A DNA stretch of 46,112 nt from Clostridia bacterium (GTDB taxonomy: Bacteria; Bacillota; Clostridia; Oscillospirales; Acutalibacteraceae), in assembly GCA_017559305.1 (NCBI GenBank), contig JAFYSP010000001.1, positions 1 to 46,112 on the forward strand, given 5' to 3'. Under the pieces are notes generated by a model. It was not told the DNA's origin. It saw only the letters and a list, made by a program, of their open reading frames with translations, and ran no database searches. Positions 6,461 through 14,225 of the stretch are shown here, one piece after another. Each line of letters opens with the position of its first letter. Positions within the stretch are counted from its first letter, which is position 1. The translations under genes were made by a program, and so were the position numbers.

Positions 6461-7497
6461 TCTAAACGAATGATGTATTCTTTTAAATCCTTTGATAATT
6501 TACTTTTATTACTACGAAAACGAGAATATTCGATACTTTGGTATGAAACTTTTCCATGTTTAGAGAATAGGTCTATCAACTCATTTATTGATAATAACCC
6601 ATCCTCGCTATAACTAATCAAAAATTTGCGACAATTCATAGAATCGATTACTTTTTCAAAAGAATCACGAATACCTGTTTTTGTGCAAAACTTCGAATGT
6701 TGATCCCACCAATCTCTCAATCCACTTTTCCCGACAGCTTCGGGAAAATCTCCTCTTGCAATCGTTTCAAGAATATGATAATTTGCCGCATACTGTCTTT
6801 TCATATATGGCGGATCTATATAGCATAAATCTGCCGTAATCGTGGATGAAATATCTTCTGCAAATCCTTGTAGAACAATATTATTAATGGTTCCACTTGT
6901 AATAAAAGAAACCGGTTTTAAAACTATGTCCTCCAATGAATTTTTGTTAAATGAAGATAAAAAGTATCCATAAGTTCCAGAAATGTTAGCGACATCATTT
7001 GCGGCCATTATTAATGTATGTTTAAGTACGGACTCTTCATTTTCTGTGATCCACCCGTTTTCAATCCACTCGTTCAACGTTGCTCTAATAGCATCGATTT
7101 TTTGTGCATTATTGGACGTGAAATATTTTCTGCTTGGAGATCCGTTTGCAGGAGTTCCTTCTGGCGAGAATTCATTATAAAAATATCCCATTTTAGGCTC
7201 TAAATTATTTAGAAAACCCAAAACCCTTTCGTATCCAATATTCTCAATTGGTACGTGTTTTGCTAGCTCTAAAAATTGGGGAGCTCTATCAAAAAGTAAC
7301 TGAGTGACAAGATGATGCTTTGAGTAGGTCATCACATCAGAAGCGATTACTCGATAGCCTTCTTGCCTCAATGCCACGGATACACTTCCTGTACCCGCCA
7401 TTAGATCGACGACAGTTGAACCAATAGGCACAGATAGGGATATCTCTTTCATTATTTCCGGAAGTAGCTTTGTCTTATTTCCTATATATCTAAACAT
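6451..7497 (-). CDS. D12-class (alpha) N6-adenine DNA methyltransferase
   Basis: Transfers methyl from S-adenosylmethionine to adenine in DNA, protecting host DNA from the adjacent nuclease. Order of motifs is that of the D12/Dam-like class: N-terminal FRYIGNK, SAM-binding VVDLMAGTGS, then catalytic DPPY in CYIDPPYMKRQY, with the recognition region between. The protein is 348 aa. I choose the ATG at 7497 (GGAGAG seven bases upstream) over 7509, which lacks a spaced Shine-Dalgarno site. The start overlaps the stop of the upstream methylase (ATGTTTAG), so the two are coupled. Confidence 0.9.
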   Translation of the reverse strand: MFRYIGNKTKLLPEIMKEISLSVPIGSTVVDLMAGTGSVSVALRQEGYRVIASDVMTYSKHHLVTQLLFDRAPQFLELAKHVPIENIGYERVLGFLNNLEPKMGYFYNEFSPEGTPANGSPSRKYFTSNNAQKIDAIRATLNEWIENGWITENEESVLKHTLIMAANDVANISGTYGYFLSSFNKNSLEDIVLKPVSFITSGTINNIVLQGFAEDISSTITADLCYIDPPYMKRQYAANYHILETIARGDFPEAVGKSGLRDWWDQHSKFCTKTGIRDSFEKVIDSMNCRKFLISYSEDGLLSINELIDLFSKHGKVSYQSIEYSRFRSNKSKLSKDLKEYIIRLEKE

Positions 7498-9169
7498 TAA
7501 GCTCTCCATCCTTCAACTTCATTTGATTAATTGCAGATAGATTTGGCAATGCATTTAGTTCTTCGGTTATGATTTCAATTTCATCAGGCGTAATATCATA
7601 TAAATCCATAACTAATTTTTCAATTTCCAAATCTAATTCTCTATCATACTGCTTTTGCAAAGATTTGACCTTTTTGGCTATCGCAAAAACTTGATTCGTG
7701 TTTTTCTCTGTTACTTTTTTTATGGGTAGTGAAAAAACGATATCTTTGGTCAAATACGGATGCGATTTCCATTCGTTTTCTCCATACTTTTTCAAGTAAT
7801 AATAATATATCAATCTAGAATTCAATAAGCCGAGATAATATTCTAGCGGAGTCGACTGATTTGTGTCCAAATAATTTACCGAATAGATGGTCTGACTAGT
7901 ATAGGTGCTTTGATAATCAATACAGGCGTATATACCCAAACCGGTTTTTCTTATTAAAATTTTAGGAGGGTGATACTGTTTCGCGTCTTTATAATTAATA
8001 CCGGCGACATTAGGCTTAATGTATCTAATTCCGTCAAAACAATATCTGTGTAAATTTTCCCCTACGTACATGGGCGTAAAACCAGTCGTTTTAGAATCTG
8101 ATATTATTGTGAACACATTTACGTTAGACAAAGGTATTTCTTTTTCGCAAAATTGGCACTTTTTAACTCCTAAATCAAATTGCTTTTTTGAATATCCTTG
8201 CGTCATCCCACAATGTTCACAAGCAACAACCGCACCAGACTTTGATATTTCAACTCCTCTTCCAAAACGAAAAAGATTTTTCCAATCTATGATATCTTTC
8301 TCCATTTTATTTAGGATTAATTCCTCATCTTCTCGGGCATCAATATCAAAGACATAATTTTGGTTATCTACAAAACGTTTCTGAAGGACTATGTGATTCT
8401 TTTCATTAAAGTTTTTATGCAAATCTAAAGAGTTTTCTAAAAACTTCTTTCTATCAGAGGTGTCTAATCGATAGCATTTGGTCTTAGAGTGTTCGTTTGG
8501 TTTTCGATTTTTCAAGACAAGAACACTTGTTGCACGATTTACGTTTGGAAAAAGCTTTTCTCCCAACCTCGCAAGCACTTTGATTTCTGCGTTTTCAAGC
8601 AAAAACTTTCTCAATGTTTTATTTTCGCCAGAAAACAAAGAATCAGGAATAATAAATGCTAATAATGCATCCGGATTAACAATTTTCAAACAAAGCTCCA
8701 AAAATAGAACATAGCTATCATATTGTCCATTATCAAATTTATATCCAGCTTTATCTAAATCTTCTTTGCTAAAAACCTTCTCGGAGCTCCACGGCGGATT
8801 GGCAATAACGCAAGATATATTTTTGAGACGATGAATCCAATAATTATATGCAGTGATTTTAGCAGATGGAAGAATACTGTTTTGAGTTATAAAAGAAAAA
8901 TAATCTTTACTAAAGTTTTTTTGATTCGCTTTTATTACTTTAGAATCAACATCAACTCCAAAAAAATGCGCAGAAATATTGTCATGTGTTTCAAATTTCC
9001 TTTTCAACTCATTTAATAAGATTCCCTCGCCACATGCAGGGTCAAGAACATTAATGCAAGCGTTGGAGTTGTTTTCTGCGATGAGACCTTCATCTATTAT
9101 CAAGTCAGCAACAAATGCCGCCAATTTTTCAGGTGTATAGAAAACACCATAATTATCACAAGAATACAT
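7490..9169 (-). CDS. Gamma-class N6-adenine DNA methyltransferase (Eco57I/TaqI-like)
   Basis: A 559-aa methylase with FYTPEKLAAF, SAM-binding LDPACGEGILL and catalytic NPPW (ANPPWSSE), in the order of gamma-class enzymes. Then a central zinc-ribbon-like stretch (CEHC ... CQFC, ~315-345) and a TaqI-type C-terminal target recognition region. RBS AAAGAGGTAG precedes the ATG. It lies 25 bp after the Phd-like gene and overlaps the D12 methylase. Two methylases of different class in one system usually mean an asymmetric target with one enzyme per strand; that is inference. There is no nuclease motif that would make it a type IIG enzyme. Confidence 0.88.
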   Translation of the reverse strand: MYSCDNYGVFYTPEKLAAFVADLIIDEGLIAENNSNACINVLDPACGEGILLNELKRKFETHDNISAHFFGVDVDSKVIKANQKNFSKDYFSFITQNSILPSAKITAYNYWIHRLKNISCVIANPPWSSEKVFSKEDLDKAGYKFDNGQYDSYVLFLELCLKIVNPDALLAFIIPDSLFSGENKTLRKFLLENAEIKVLARLGEKLFPNVNRATSVLVLKNRKPNEHSKTKCYRLDTSDRKKFLENSLDLHKNFNEKNHIVLQKRFVDNQNYVFDIDAREDEELILNKMEKDIIDWKNLFRFGRGVEISKSGAVVACEHCGMTQGYSKKQFDLGVKKCQFCEKEIPLSNVNVFTIISDSKTTGFTPMYVGENLHRYCFDGIRYIKPNVAGINYKDAKQYHPPKILIRKTGLGIYACIDYQSTYTSQTIYSVNYLDTNQSTPLEYYLGLLNSRLIYYYYLKKYGENEWKSHPYLTKDIVFSLPIKKVTEKNTNQVFAIAKKVKSLQKQYDRELDLEIEKLVMDLYDITPDEIEIITEELNALPNLSAINQMKLKDGELNV

Positions 9170-9194
9170 AAACTACCTCTTTAATCAAGATTTA

Positions 9195-9392
9195 TTATAA
9201 TTCGATGCCATCTTTTTTTAACCGCAAATATCTATCATATGAAATAATTACGGTCTGTGGCTTGTTTTGTTTGTTGACAATTAATATTTGATCCTCATCA
9301 ACAACCTTTTTAAATAATCTTGAAGCTTGTCCTTTTTGGAACGCGGTAATACCTTCGTATTCGGGGGTGTTGTTTTTGTTTTTGGACATCAT
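9195..9392 (-). CDS. Phd/YefM-like regulator heading the methylase operon; no toxin partner
   Basis: A 65-aa protein. The central and C-terminal pattern (ILIVNKQNKPQTVIISYDRYLRLKK) is typical of the DNA-binding Phd/YefM antitoxin fold, in which a strand (V/I-x-N-x-x-K/R-P-x-x-V/I-I/L-S) is followed by a helix. No RelE- or Doc-like toxin is adjacent; the next gene is the gamma-class methylase 25 bp away. Its promoter carries a palindrome in the spacer, so it probably represses its own operon. Start codons at 9392 and 9389 are both possible (GAGGTG upstream). It may be a domesticated antitoxin now regulating methylase level. Confidence 0.7.
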   Translation of the reverse strand: MMSKNKNNTPEYEGITAFQKGQASRLFKKVVDEDQILIVNKQNKPQTVIISYDRYLRLKKDGIEL

Positions 9393-9414
9393 ATGACCAC
9401 CTCTATTCTAAAGT

Positions 9415-9443
9415 ATTATATCATTTGTAATGATATTTGTCAA
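9415..9443 (-). promoter_or_regulatory. Consensus promoter of the methylase operon with a spacer palindrome
   Basis: Minus-strand TTGACA (9438-9443), 17 bp, TATAAT (9415-9420). The spacer is occupied by ATATCATT-TGT-AATGATAT (9418-9436), 8-bp arms, overlapping the -10. A repressor dimer here would block polymerase. The neighbouring Phd-like protein is the obvious candidate. Confidence 0.85.
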
Positions 9444-9570
9444 GATAATTAATTAGTTAAATATCTATATAAAAGTAATGACTTTTTTGAAATCACTGGT
9501 GGCACATTTGGGAGAAGATATATCAATATTTAATAAAATCTTCAATTAAAAACAACAATCGACAAATACT

Positions 9571-9599
9571 TTGCTTATTTCTTACTGATATGATATAAT
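9571..9599 (+). promoter_or_regulatory. Promoter of the HEPN-like gene
   Basis: TTGCTT (9571-9576), 17 bp, TATAAT (9594-9599), 69 bp before the start codon. Bases 9444-9570 between the two divergent promoters are AT-rich, and I see no gene there. Confidence 0.75.
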
Positions 9600-9668
9600 A
9601 ATAAAGAAAATTCGTTCGGATTTTAGAACCCAACATATCGATTAGACCATATAAGCGGAGGATAAATA

Positions 9669-10967
9669 ATGAAAAAGAATATAGGCAACGTTGGACTCCC
9701 GAAACCCACAAAGACAAACAACACTTTACAGTCTGCTATACGCACACCAAAAGTGGTTGAAACCATAAATAGGCAACAAAGAATTCTAAGTTCAGGAACC
9801 GCTATGACTGCTGTGTTGAAAAATTCCCTTTCAACATTACCTTCTCAGACACAAATCATGAGTAATTGTATATCTGGATTGACTACGTTCAAATATGCCA
9901 TAGACACAATAGGATTTGATCCTCAAGTACATATCCCAACTTGGCAGCAGAATATATCGTCTGCACTTTCTTCGCTCGCTTCTTCTATGCCAAAATCGGC
10001 GAATGCAATTAATCTATCAAGATTAAATGGATTTGAATGCGAAACAGCACTAGCCTTAAAAAATGCTGGAATAAGTGCGCAAATGATCATGCCTTCGCTA
10101 CAGATTGCAGAAACATTGCAATCTTTTGGAAAAATGAGCGCCGATATATTGCCTAAAGTTGATATGACTTTGGCATCATCGCAATTGTTAGTCAACTATT
10201 CATCTTTGGTAGAAAAACAATACTCGCATATACAAAGAAATGTAGTTAATAGCGAAAAACATTTAAAGGTTATCGAACTCGCTACAAGGGTAGTCCAAGA
10301 CCAAATCGTTAGTGCCAGAGATTATATCGCCGATGAGACGATCGATACCGATGTTAGCTCTAGTGAAGAAAATCAATCAAAAACAATCATCCAATATATG
10401 CCTATTTATTTAGGTTATGCTCTGCGCAATAATTCTTCTTATGATTTGGAAGAAGAATATGCCAAATCAGCAATGGGACAAATAGCTGAAGGAGGTAAAA
10501 ATATTGCTTCAAAATTACAGTATATAAACGATATTAGAATGGCGGCAGGTGAAGAACCCATTTTTAAACCAACTAACAAAGCCTATACCGCTATTCCGTG
10601 CCTGACATCTTCTTTTTCTGTTGACCAAAACACATTTGGTAATGTCATAGATAGTTTGTATATGTTGATATATGAAGGAAGCGGATCTGCCAAAAGAATA
10701 CGAGAGATTTTATCTGACGCAGAGTGTTCTCCACTTTGGGACGTCAAACATCTAAGAACGGATTGTCGACACGATGTAGAACATGGTTCAGATAGTGAAA
10801 TCAAAAAGAAACAACGTAACATTGGCAAAGCATACCACACCATTTGTGGTAAATCAAAGCCATTCAAACAAAAAGAGTGGGTAACTGCACATTGCAACCT
10901 GTTTGTTAATGTTAATGCTTTTTTGGATTTAATTATTGAAAAGCTAACCGTGACAACCGAAGAATAA
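9669..10967 (+). CDS. Unknown protein with a C-terminal HEPN-like motif, possible defence effector
   Basis: A 432-aa protein from an ATG with GGAGGAT eight bases upstream. I do not recognise the family. The first ~230 residues are rich in Ser, Ala, Gln and Asn and appear helical. The C-terminal ~110 residues contain LRTDCRHDVEHG. The segment R367-H-D-V-E-H372 fits the R-x4-6-H signature of HEPN RNases, in the usual position before a final helix. There is no signal peptide or membrane segment. The gene is alone between its own promoter and a strong terminator, inside R-M cargo. A translation-blocking or abortive-infection role is inference. Confidence 0.6.
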   Translation: MKKNIGNVGLPKPTKTNNTLQSAIRTPKVVETINRQQRILSSGTAMTAVLKNSLSTLPSQTQIMSNCISGLTTFKYAIDTIGFDPQVHIPTWQQNISSALSSLASSMPKSANAINLSRLNGFECETALALKNAGISAQMIMPSLQIAETLQSFGKMSADILPKVDMTLASSQLLVNYSSLVEKQYSHIQRNVVNSEKHLKVIELATRVVQDQIVSARDYIADETIDTDVSSSEENQSKTIIQYMPIYLGYALRNNSSYDLEEEYAKSAMGQIAEGGKNIASKLQYINDIRMAAGEEPIFKPTNKAYTAIPCLTSSFSVDQNTFGNVIDSLYMLIYEGSGSAKRIREILSDAECSPLWDVKHLRTDCRHDVEHGSDSEIKKKQRNIGKAYHTICGKSKPFKQKEWVTAHCNLFVNVNAFLDLIIEKLTVTTEE

Positions 10968-10970
10968 TAA

Positions 10971-11016
10971 AAACAGTGATTTTATCGACGATCTGATAAA
11001 ATCACTGTTTCTTTTT
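10971..11016 (+). terminator. Terminator of the HEPN-like gene
   Basis: Sixteen-bp perfect arms (10971-10986 and 10995-11010), loop of 8, followed by CTTTTT. It begins 4 bases after the stop codon. Confidence 0.9.
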
Positions 11017-11044
11017 AAACGACTAATTTTTTAAAAGCAGAATA

Positions 11045-11422
11045 TCATACACAAATTAAATTACTATTTATAACCTCTGTGACACTCGAACGTATATTAT
11101 TCATTTTGCAAACCCACTCCATTTGATTATCTGCTTTAAGTTGTTCGGTAATACCTTCAGCGTTTTTGTGTTGTGAGATGAGTGTATCAAACATTTCTTC
11201 CGCTTGTTTGTTAATGCCGGCAAGATAGCGGTTAAGTTTGCAGCCTAAGATCAACGAAGTGTAAAAGCCTTTGCGATGATGTTTGATATACTCTAAATGC
11301 CGTTGACCCCATGTTCCAATTTCGACTTGTTCTTCATCGGGGAGTTTAAGGCAAGGAATATAATAATCACCTTGAAGTTCGTACCATAAACCGTTAGATT
11401 CATCATAAATATACTTTTCCAT
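11045..11422 (-). CDS. tnpV: TnpV family transposon protein
   Basis: A 125-aa protein beginning MEKYIYDESNGLWYELQGDY, with the conserved pattern L-P-D-E ... G-x-W/Y-G-x-x-H-L-E-x-I-K-x-H-R-x-G and, later, a WV-x-x-MNNI-stretch. This is the TnpV family of Tn4451-like elements, whose function is not established and is not needed for transposition as far as I know. I start at ATG 11422 (GGAGA upstream), 2 nt after the preceding stop, rather than at the in-frame TTG at 11428. Confidence 0.85.
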   Translation of the reverse strand: MEKYIYDESNGLWYELQGDYYIPCLKLPDEEQVEIGTWGQRHLEYIKHHRKGFYTSLILGCKLNRYLAGINKQAEEMFDTLISQHKNAEGITEQLKADNQMEWVCKMNNIRSSVTEVINSNLICV

Positions 11423-11424
11423 AA

Positions 11425-11727
11425 TCAATTCTCCTTCAGCAAATCTTTAAAAGGTGCTTCGTCTGATACAAATGTATCATAAGCGAAATTAGCACCGAGG
11501 CGGAAACCCATAATAAAACTATCTAGGTTTGATTCGCCGTTAACTACGCTCCAAGCGTTACAAAAATCAAGGAATTTCTTTTTGCTTTCTCCCGAGAGAT
11601 TCTCGGTTAGATAGTCTTCATTGAGCATCAGTATTTCCATTTGCTTTTGGACGGTTTTATTCTCTTTTGTGCTACGTGCTTGGGGATCTAAATTACCATA
11701 ATAAAATTCTTCAATGAACTTTGACAT
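11425..11727 (-). CDS. DUF6809-like element protein
   Basis: A 100-aa protein from ATG 11727 (AAGGAGG upstream). It starts MSKFIEEFYYGNLDPQARST and has the FRLGANFAYDTF-stretch seen in the DUF6809-type proteins that accompany mobile elements in gut Firmicutes. It is acidic and helical, with no membrane segment. It is first in a two-gene unit with tnpV at the right end of the element, reading inward. Function unknown. Confidence 0.75.
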   Translation of the reverse strand: MSKFIEEFYYGNLDPQARSTKENKTVQKQMEILMLNEDYLTENLSGESKKKFLDFCNAWSVVNGESNLDSFIMGFRLGANFAYDTFVSDEAPFKDLLKEN

Positions 11728-11763
11728 TTGATTGTCCTCCTTAATTTTTAAGGAAAACACCAT

Positions 11764-12001
11764 TTTTACGGATTAGGGTAAGAGAGAAAAGCGTGTAACT
11801 GCCGGCATTTTAAGAGTTATTTGTCAGGTTGGTTATGAACACTCGCACCAGTCGAGAGCCGCGATACGCATATTGCGTATCGCGGCTCTTCTTTTTTACG
11901 GTTTTCGTCTTGCGTGTAGGGTTAGTGATGAACAATATAACCAAGCAAAAGCCGTTCGAATGAACGGCTTTTGCTTTATAAAAAATTGCCATGAGGGTCA
12001 T
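11764..12001. repeat. Right flank of the element: inverted-repeat partner, tandem diverged motif and two strong hairpins
   Basis: No gene seen. Contents: partner of the left-end repeat (11761-11775); GTTGGTTATGAACACTCG (11828-11845), the inverse complement of 736-753, followed by GTCGAG, which also matches the tRNA-Pro 3' side. Then terminator AGAGCCGCGATACGCA/TGCGTATCGCGGCTCT (11855-11889) with a T-run. A weaker second copy of the motif follows (GGTTAGTGATGAACA near 11920), then a 15-bp hairpin (11943-11976). The pattern motif-plus-GCCG hairpin occurs twice, as if two old gene-end units were brought together. Confidence 0.55.
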
Positions 12002-12038
12002 CGTAAGACGGACTGCCGAATTTGTACATTCTTCTGAC

Positions 12039-12067
12039 TTGATTTAATCTGCGAGGTACAGTATAAT
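12039..12067 (+). promoter_or_regulatory. Promoter of the aldo/keto reductase gene
   Basis: TTGATT (12039-12044), 17 bp, TATAAT (12062-12067), 34 bp before the ATG. It is the first host-type promoter right of the element. Confidence 0.8.
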
Positions 12068-12101
12068 TAAGAAAAGTTCTTTAATTGTTAAGGAGTGCAA
12101 T

Positions 12102-13244
12102 ATGAATTATCGTGATTTTGGTAAAACAGGGGAAAAGATTTCGGCGCTTGGTTTTGGTTGTATGCGATTCCCTGAATTCGAAAAGGATGAAAAGAAGTTC
12201 GTTGATCAGGACAAGGTTGACGAAATGATTGCTTACGCTTATCAAAACGGCGTTAATTACTTCGATACCGCTCCCTATTATTGCAATTCAAACAGTGAAG
12301 CAGCTCTCGGTCACGCTATCAAGGGGTTCAGAGATAAAATTCTCATATCCACAAAATGTCCCATCAAAAAAGACATGGGTGCAGACGGTTACCGTGAACA
12401 TCTTGAGCGCAGTCTTACCCGTCTTGGCACTGATCACATTGATTTCTATCATTTCTGGGCTTTGAACCGCGGCGCTTTTGATGACGTCATTATTCCCGAA
12501 GGTCTTTTAGAAGCCGCCGCAAAGGCTAAAGAGGAAGGGCTTATCCGCCACATTTCTTTCTCATTCCACGATGATCCCTCGGTGATCAAGCACATTGTTG
12601 ACACTGCTGAGCAACGCGGCGTCAAGATGGAGTCATTGCTCTGTCAGTACAATCTTCTTGACCGTTCTAACGAAGAAATGATTAAATACGTAAACGAAAA
12701 GGGTCTCGGCACTGTTGCGATGGGTCCTGTCGGTGGTGGTCGTCTTGCTGCTCCTACCGATCTTTATGCAAAACTCACCGGAAAGCCCTCCATTGCTACA
12801 TATGAATTGGCATTCAAGTTCTGTCTTGGCAACCCCAATTTGAACTGTGCTCTTTCAGGAATGCAAAATCTTGATATGGTTAAGAAAAACATTAAAGTTG
12901 CTTCGGACAGCACCACTTTCTCAACTGAAGAATGGGAACAACTCGGCGCCGCTATGGAGCAAATCAAAAAATTCTCCGAACTTTACTGCACCGGCTGTAA
13001 ATACTGTCAGCCCTGCCCTGTCGAGATTAACATACCGCATATTTTTGAAATCTGGACCTATTACAACGTTTACGGTCTCAAGGACCACGCAAAACACATG
13101 ATGAAAGAATACATCAGCAAGGGCGGTAAAACCTTTGCCGACTGCAAACAATGCGGAATCTGCGAAAAGAAATGCCCTCAGCATCTTGAAATCCGCAAGA
13201 ACTTAGAAAAAGTTTGCAACATTCTGATTGATTCTGAAAATTAA
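12102..13244 (+). CDS. Aldo/keto reductase with C-terminal ferredoxin-like [4Fe-4S] domain
   Basis: A 380-aa cytoplasmic oxidoreductase. The AKR barrel covers ~1-285 with catalytic Asp and Tyr in NYFDTAPYY, Lys in ISTKCP and His in IDFYHFWAL. The C-terminal tail has two cysteine groups, CTGCKYCQPCP and CKQCGICEKKCP, enough for two iron-sulfur clusters. Such fused proteins are common in strict anaerobes and may couple carbonyl reduction to ferredoxin; the substrate is unknown. RBS AAGGAG lies 8 bp before the ATG. It stands alone between its promoter and two tandem terminators. Confidence 0.92.
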   Translation: MNYRDFGKTGEKISALGFGCMRFPEFEKDEKKFVDQDKVDEMIAYAYQNGVNYFDTAPYYCNSNSEAALGHAIKGFRDKILISTKCPIKKDMGADGYREHLERSLTRLGTDHIDFYHFWALNRGAFDDVIIPEGLLEAAAKAKEEGLIRHISFSFHDDPSVIKHIVDTAEQRGVKMESLLCQYNLLDRSNEEMIKYVNEKGLGTVAMGPVGGGRLAAPTDLYAKLTGKPSIATYELAFKFCLGNPNLNCALSGMQNLDMVKKNIKVASDSTTFSTEEWEQLGAAMEQIKKFSELYCTGCKYCQPCPVEINIPHIFEIWTYYNVYGLKDHAKHMMKEYISKGGKTFADCKQCGICEKKCPQHLEIRKNLEKVCNILIDSEN

Positions 13245-13248
13245 GATT

Positions 13249-13313
13249 AAAGCCGACCAAAAGGTCGGCTTTTTTGATTTAGCAAGTCATCCTTGCTTTC
13301 GACTTGCTTTTTT
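13249..13313 (+). terminator. Tandem terminators after the aldo/keto reductase gene
   Basis: First hairpin AGCCGACC-AAAA-GGTCGGCT (13251-13270) plus T6; second AGCAAGTC/GACTTGCT (13281-13308) plus T run. Confidence 0.85.
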
Positions 13314-13432
13314 ATATTATATAAAGTATACTTATCTGAAGAAAAGGCAACAATATTATGAACGAAATTATAAGCGCTATAAAAAGCATATCGCTTATAA
13401 TCGGTAAATTTTAATTCAATCGAGGGAAATAA

Positions 13433-14125
13433 ATGTATTGGTTTTGGGATTCAACTTATATACTGGTGGTCCTTGGCGCTCTTGTTTGCGCTTTGGCTTC
13501 CTTCAACGTTTCAAGCACTTATAAAAAATACGGAAATTTTCTGAACAGCAGAGGACTTACTGCCGAGGCGGTTGCAAAACAAATACTGAACGGAGCAGGA
13601 ATTTTCGACGTTAAAATAGAAACGGTAAAGGGTTCACTTACCGACCATTATTCCCCTAAAGAAAAAGTTTTGCGGCTTTCCCAAACGATTTACGGCTCGA
13701 CCTCGGTTGCGGCTATCGGAGTTGCGGCTCACGAATGCGGTCATGCTATACAGCATAATGTCGGTTATTTTCCGCTGAAACTACGCTCGGCATCGGTGCC
13801 TCTTGCGAATTTCGGCTCAATAATATACTGGCCGCTGATTATTTTCGGACTTATTCTCGGATACACGGGACTCGCACAAGCAGGAATACTCTTCTTTTTA
13901 TTCGTTGTTTTTTTCCAACTTATAACCCTGCCGGTAGAGTTCAACGCATCACGTCGCGCCATTCAAATTTTAAGCGAAGAAGGAATATTGTTTGATGAGG
14001 AACTCTCAGGCGCAAAAAAGGTACTCTCCGCTGCGGCCATGACATACGTTGCGGCGCTGTTTTCCTCAATTTTACAACTCTTGCGACTCGTATTACTCGC
14101 AAACAGAGGCAACAGAAGAAGATAA
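13433..14125 (+). CDS. Membrane zinc metallopeptidase, YugP family
   Basis: A 230-aa integral membrane protease. An N-terminal membrane segment (~5-25) is followed by the zinc site HECGH in AAHECGHAIQHNVGY (~100), then hydrophobic segments (~120-165) and a C-terminal one. This is the architecture of the DUF/Zn_peptidase_2 (YugP) family, widespread in Firmicutes with little-known substrates. The start ATG has GAGGG upstream. A downstream hairpin (14131-14152, T-rich) ends the unit. Confidence 0.88.
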   Translation: MYWFWDSTYILVVLGALVCALASFNVSSTYKKYGNFLNSRGLTAEAVAKQILNGAGIFDVKIETVKGSLTDHYSPKEKVLRLSQTIYGSTSVAAIGVAAHECGHAIQHNVGYFPLKLRSASVPLANFGSIIYWPLIIFGLILGYTGLAQAGILFFLFVVFFQLITLPVEFNASRRAIQILSEEGILFDEELSGAKKVLSAAAMTYVAALFSSILQLLRLVLLANRGNRRR

Positions 14126-14130
14126 AACCA

Positions 14131-14159
14131 AAACCACTCTCACGGGTGGTTTTTCTTTT
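14131..14159 (+). terminator. Terminator of the YugP-like gene
   Basis: AAACCACTC (14131-14139) pairs with GGGTGGTTT (14144-14152), followed by TTCTTTT. Confidence 0.7.
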
Positions 14160-14161
14160 GC

Positions 14162-14190
14162 TTGAAATTGGGTTTTCTTGGTGGTATAAT
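14162..14190 (+). promoter_or_regulatory. Promoter of the YgjV-aroK unit
   Basis: TTGAAA (14162-14167), 17 bp, TATAAT (14185-14190). The predicted start near 14197 leaves a short leader. Confidence 0.75.
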
Positions 14191-14225
14191 CTTTTAGGTT
14201 AAAAATAATGATTGGTAGTGTGAGT

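Larger units (their letters stand above)
785..11775. mobile_element. Integrative mobilizable element of Tn4451/TnpX type carrying a restriction-modification system
   Basis: Modules seen: large serine recombinase at the left edge, small coupled ORF, MobV relaxase, oriT-like region, R-M cargo, HEPN-like gene, TnpV and a DUF6809 protein at the right edge. The element has no replication or type IV secretion genes, so it would need a helper for transfer. The boundaries are estimates. A 14-15 base imperfect inverted repeat (TTATCCGTAAAATG at 785-798, partner at 11761-11775) may mark the termini. A GAGTTAT direct repeat (798-804 and 11814-11820) is an alternative crossover. Serine recombinases leave very short duplications, so exact ends need an empty-site comparison. 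The cargo centre looks more AT-rich than the chromosome to the right. Confidence 0.8.

Noticed and set aside
7490..9169. Gamma-class methylase as a fused type IIG restriction-modification enzyme
   Set aside because: 559 residues with no N-terminal PD-(D/E)XK domain; starts directly with the methylase motifs.
9195..9392. Complete toxin-antitoxin module
   Set aside because: No toxin-sized ORF with RelE, Doc or similar motifs lies next to the Phd-like gene.
11810..12001. 63-codon minus-strand frame in the right flank
   Set aside because: It contains two strong terminator hairpins and the repeated motif, which accounts for its internally repeated residues; no ribosome site.
13359..13415. 18-codon ORF (MNEIISAIKSISLIIGKF) upstream of the Zn-protease
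   Set aside because: Ribosome site weak and no conservation evidence; could be a leader peptide but not supportable.
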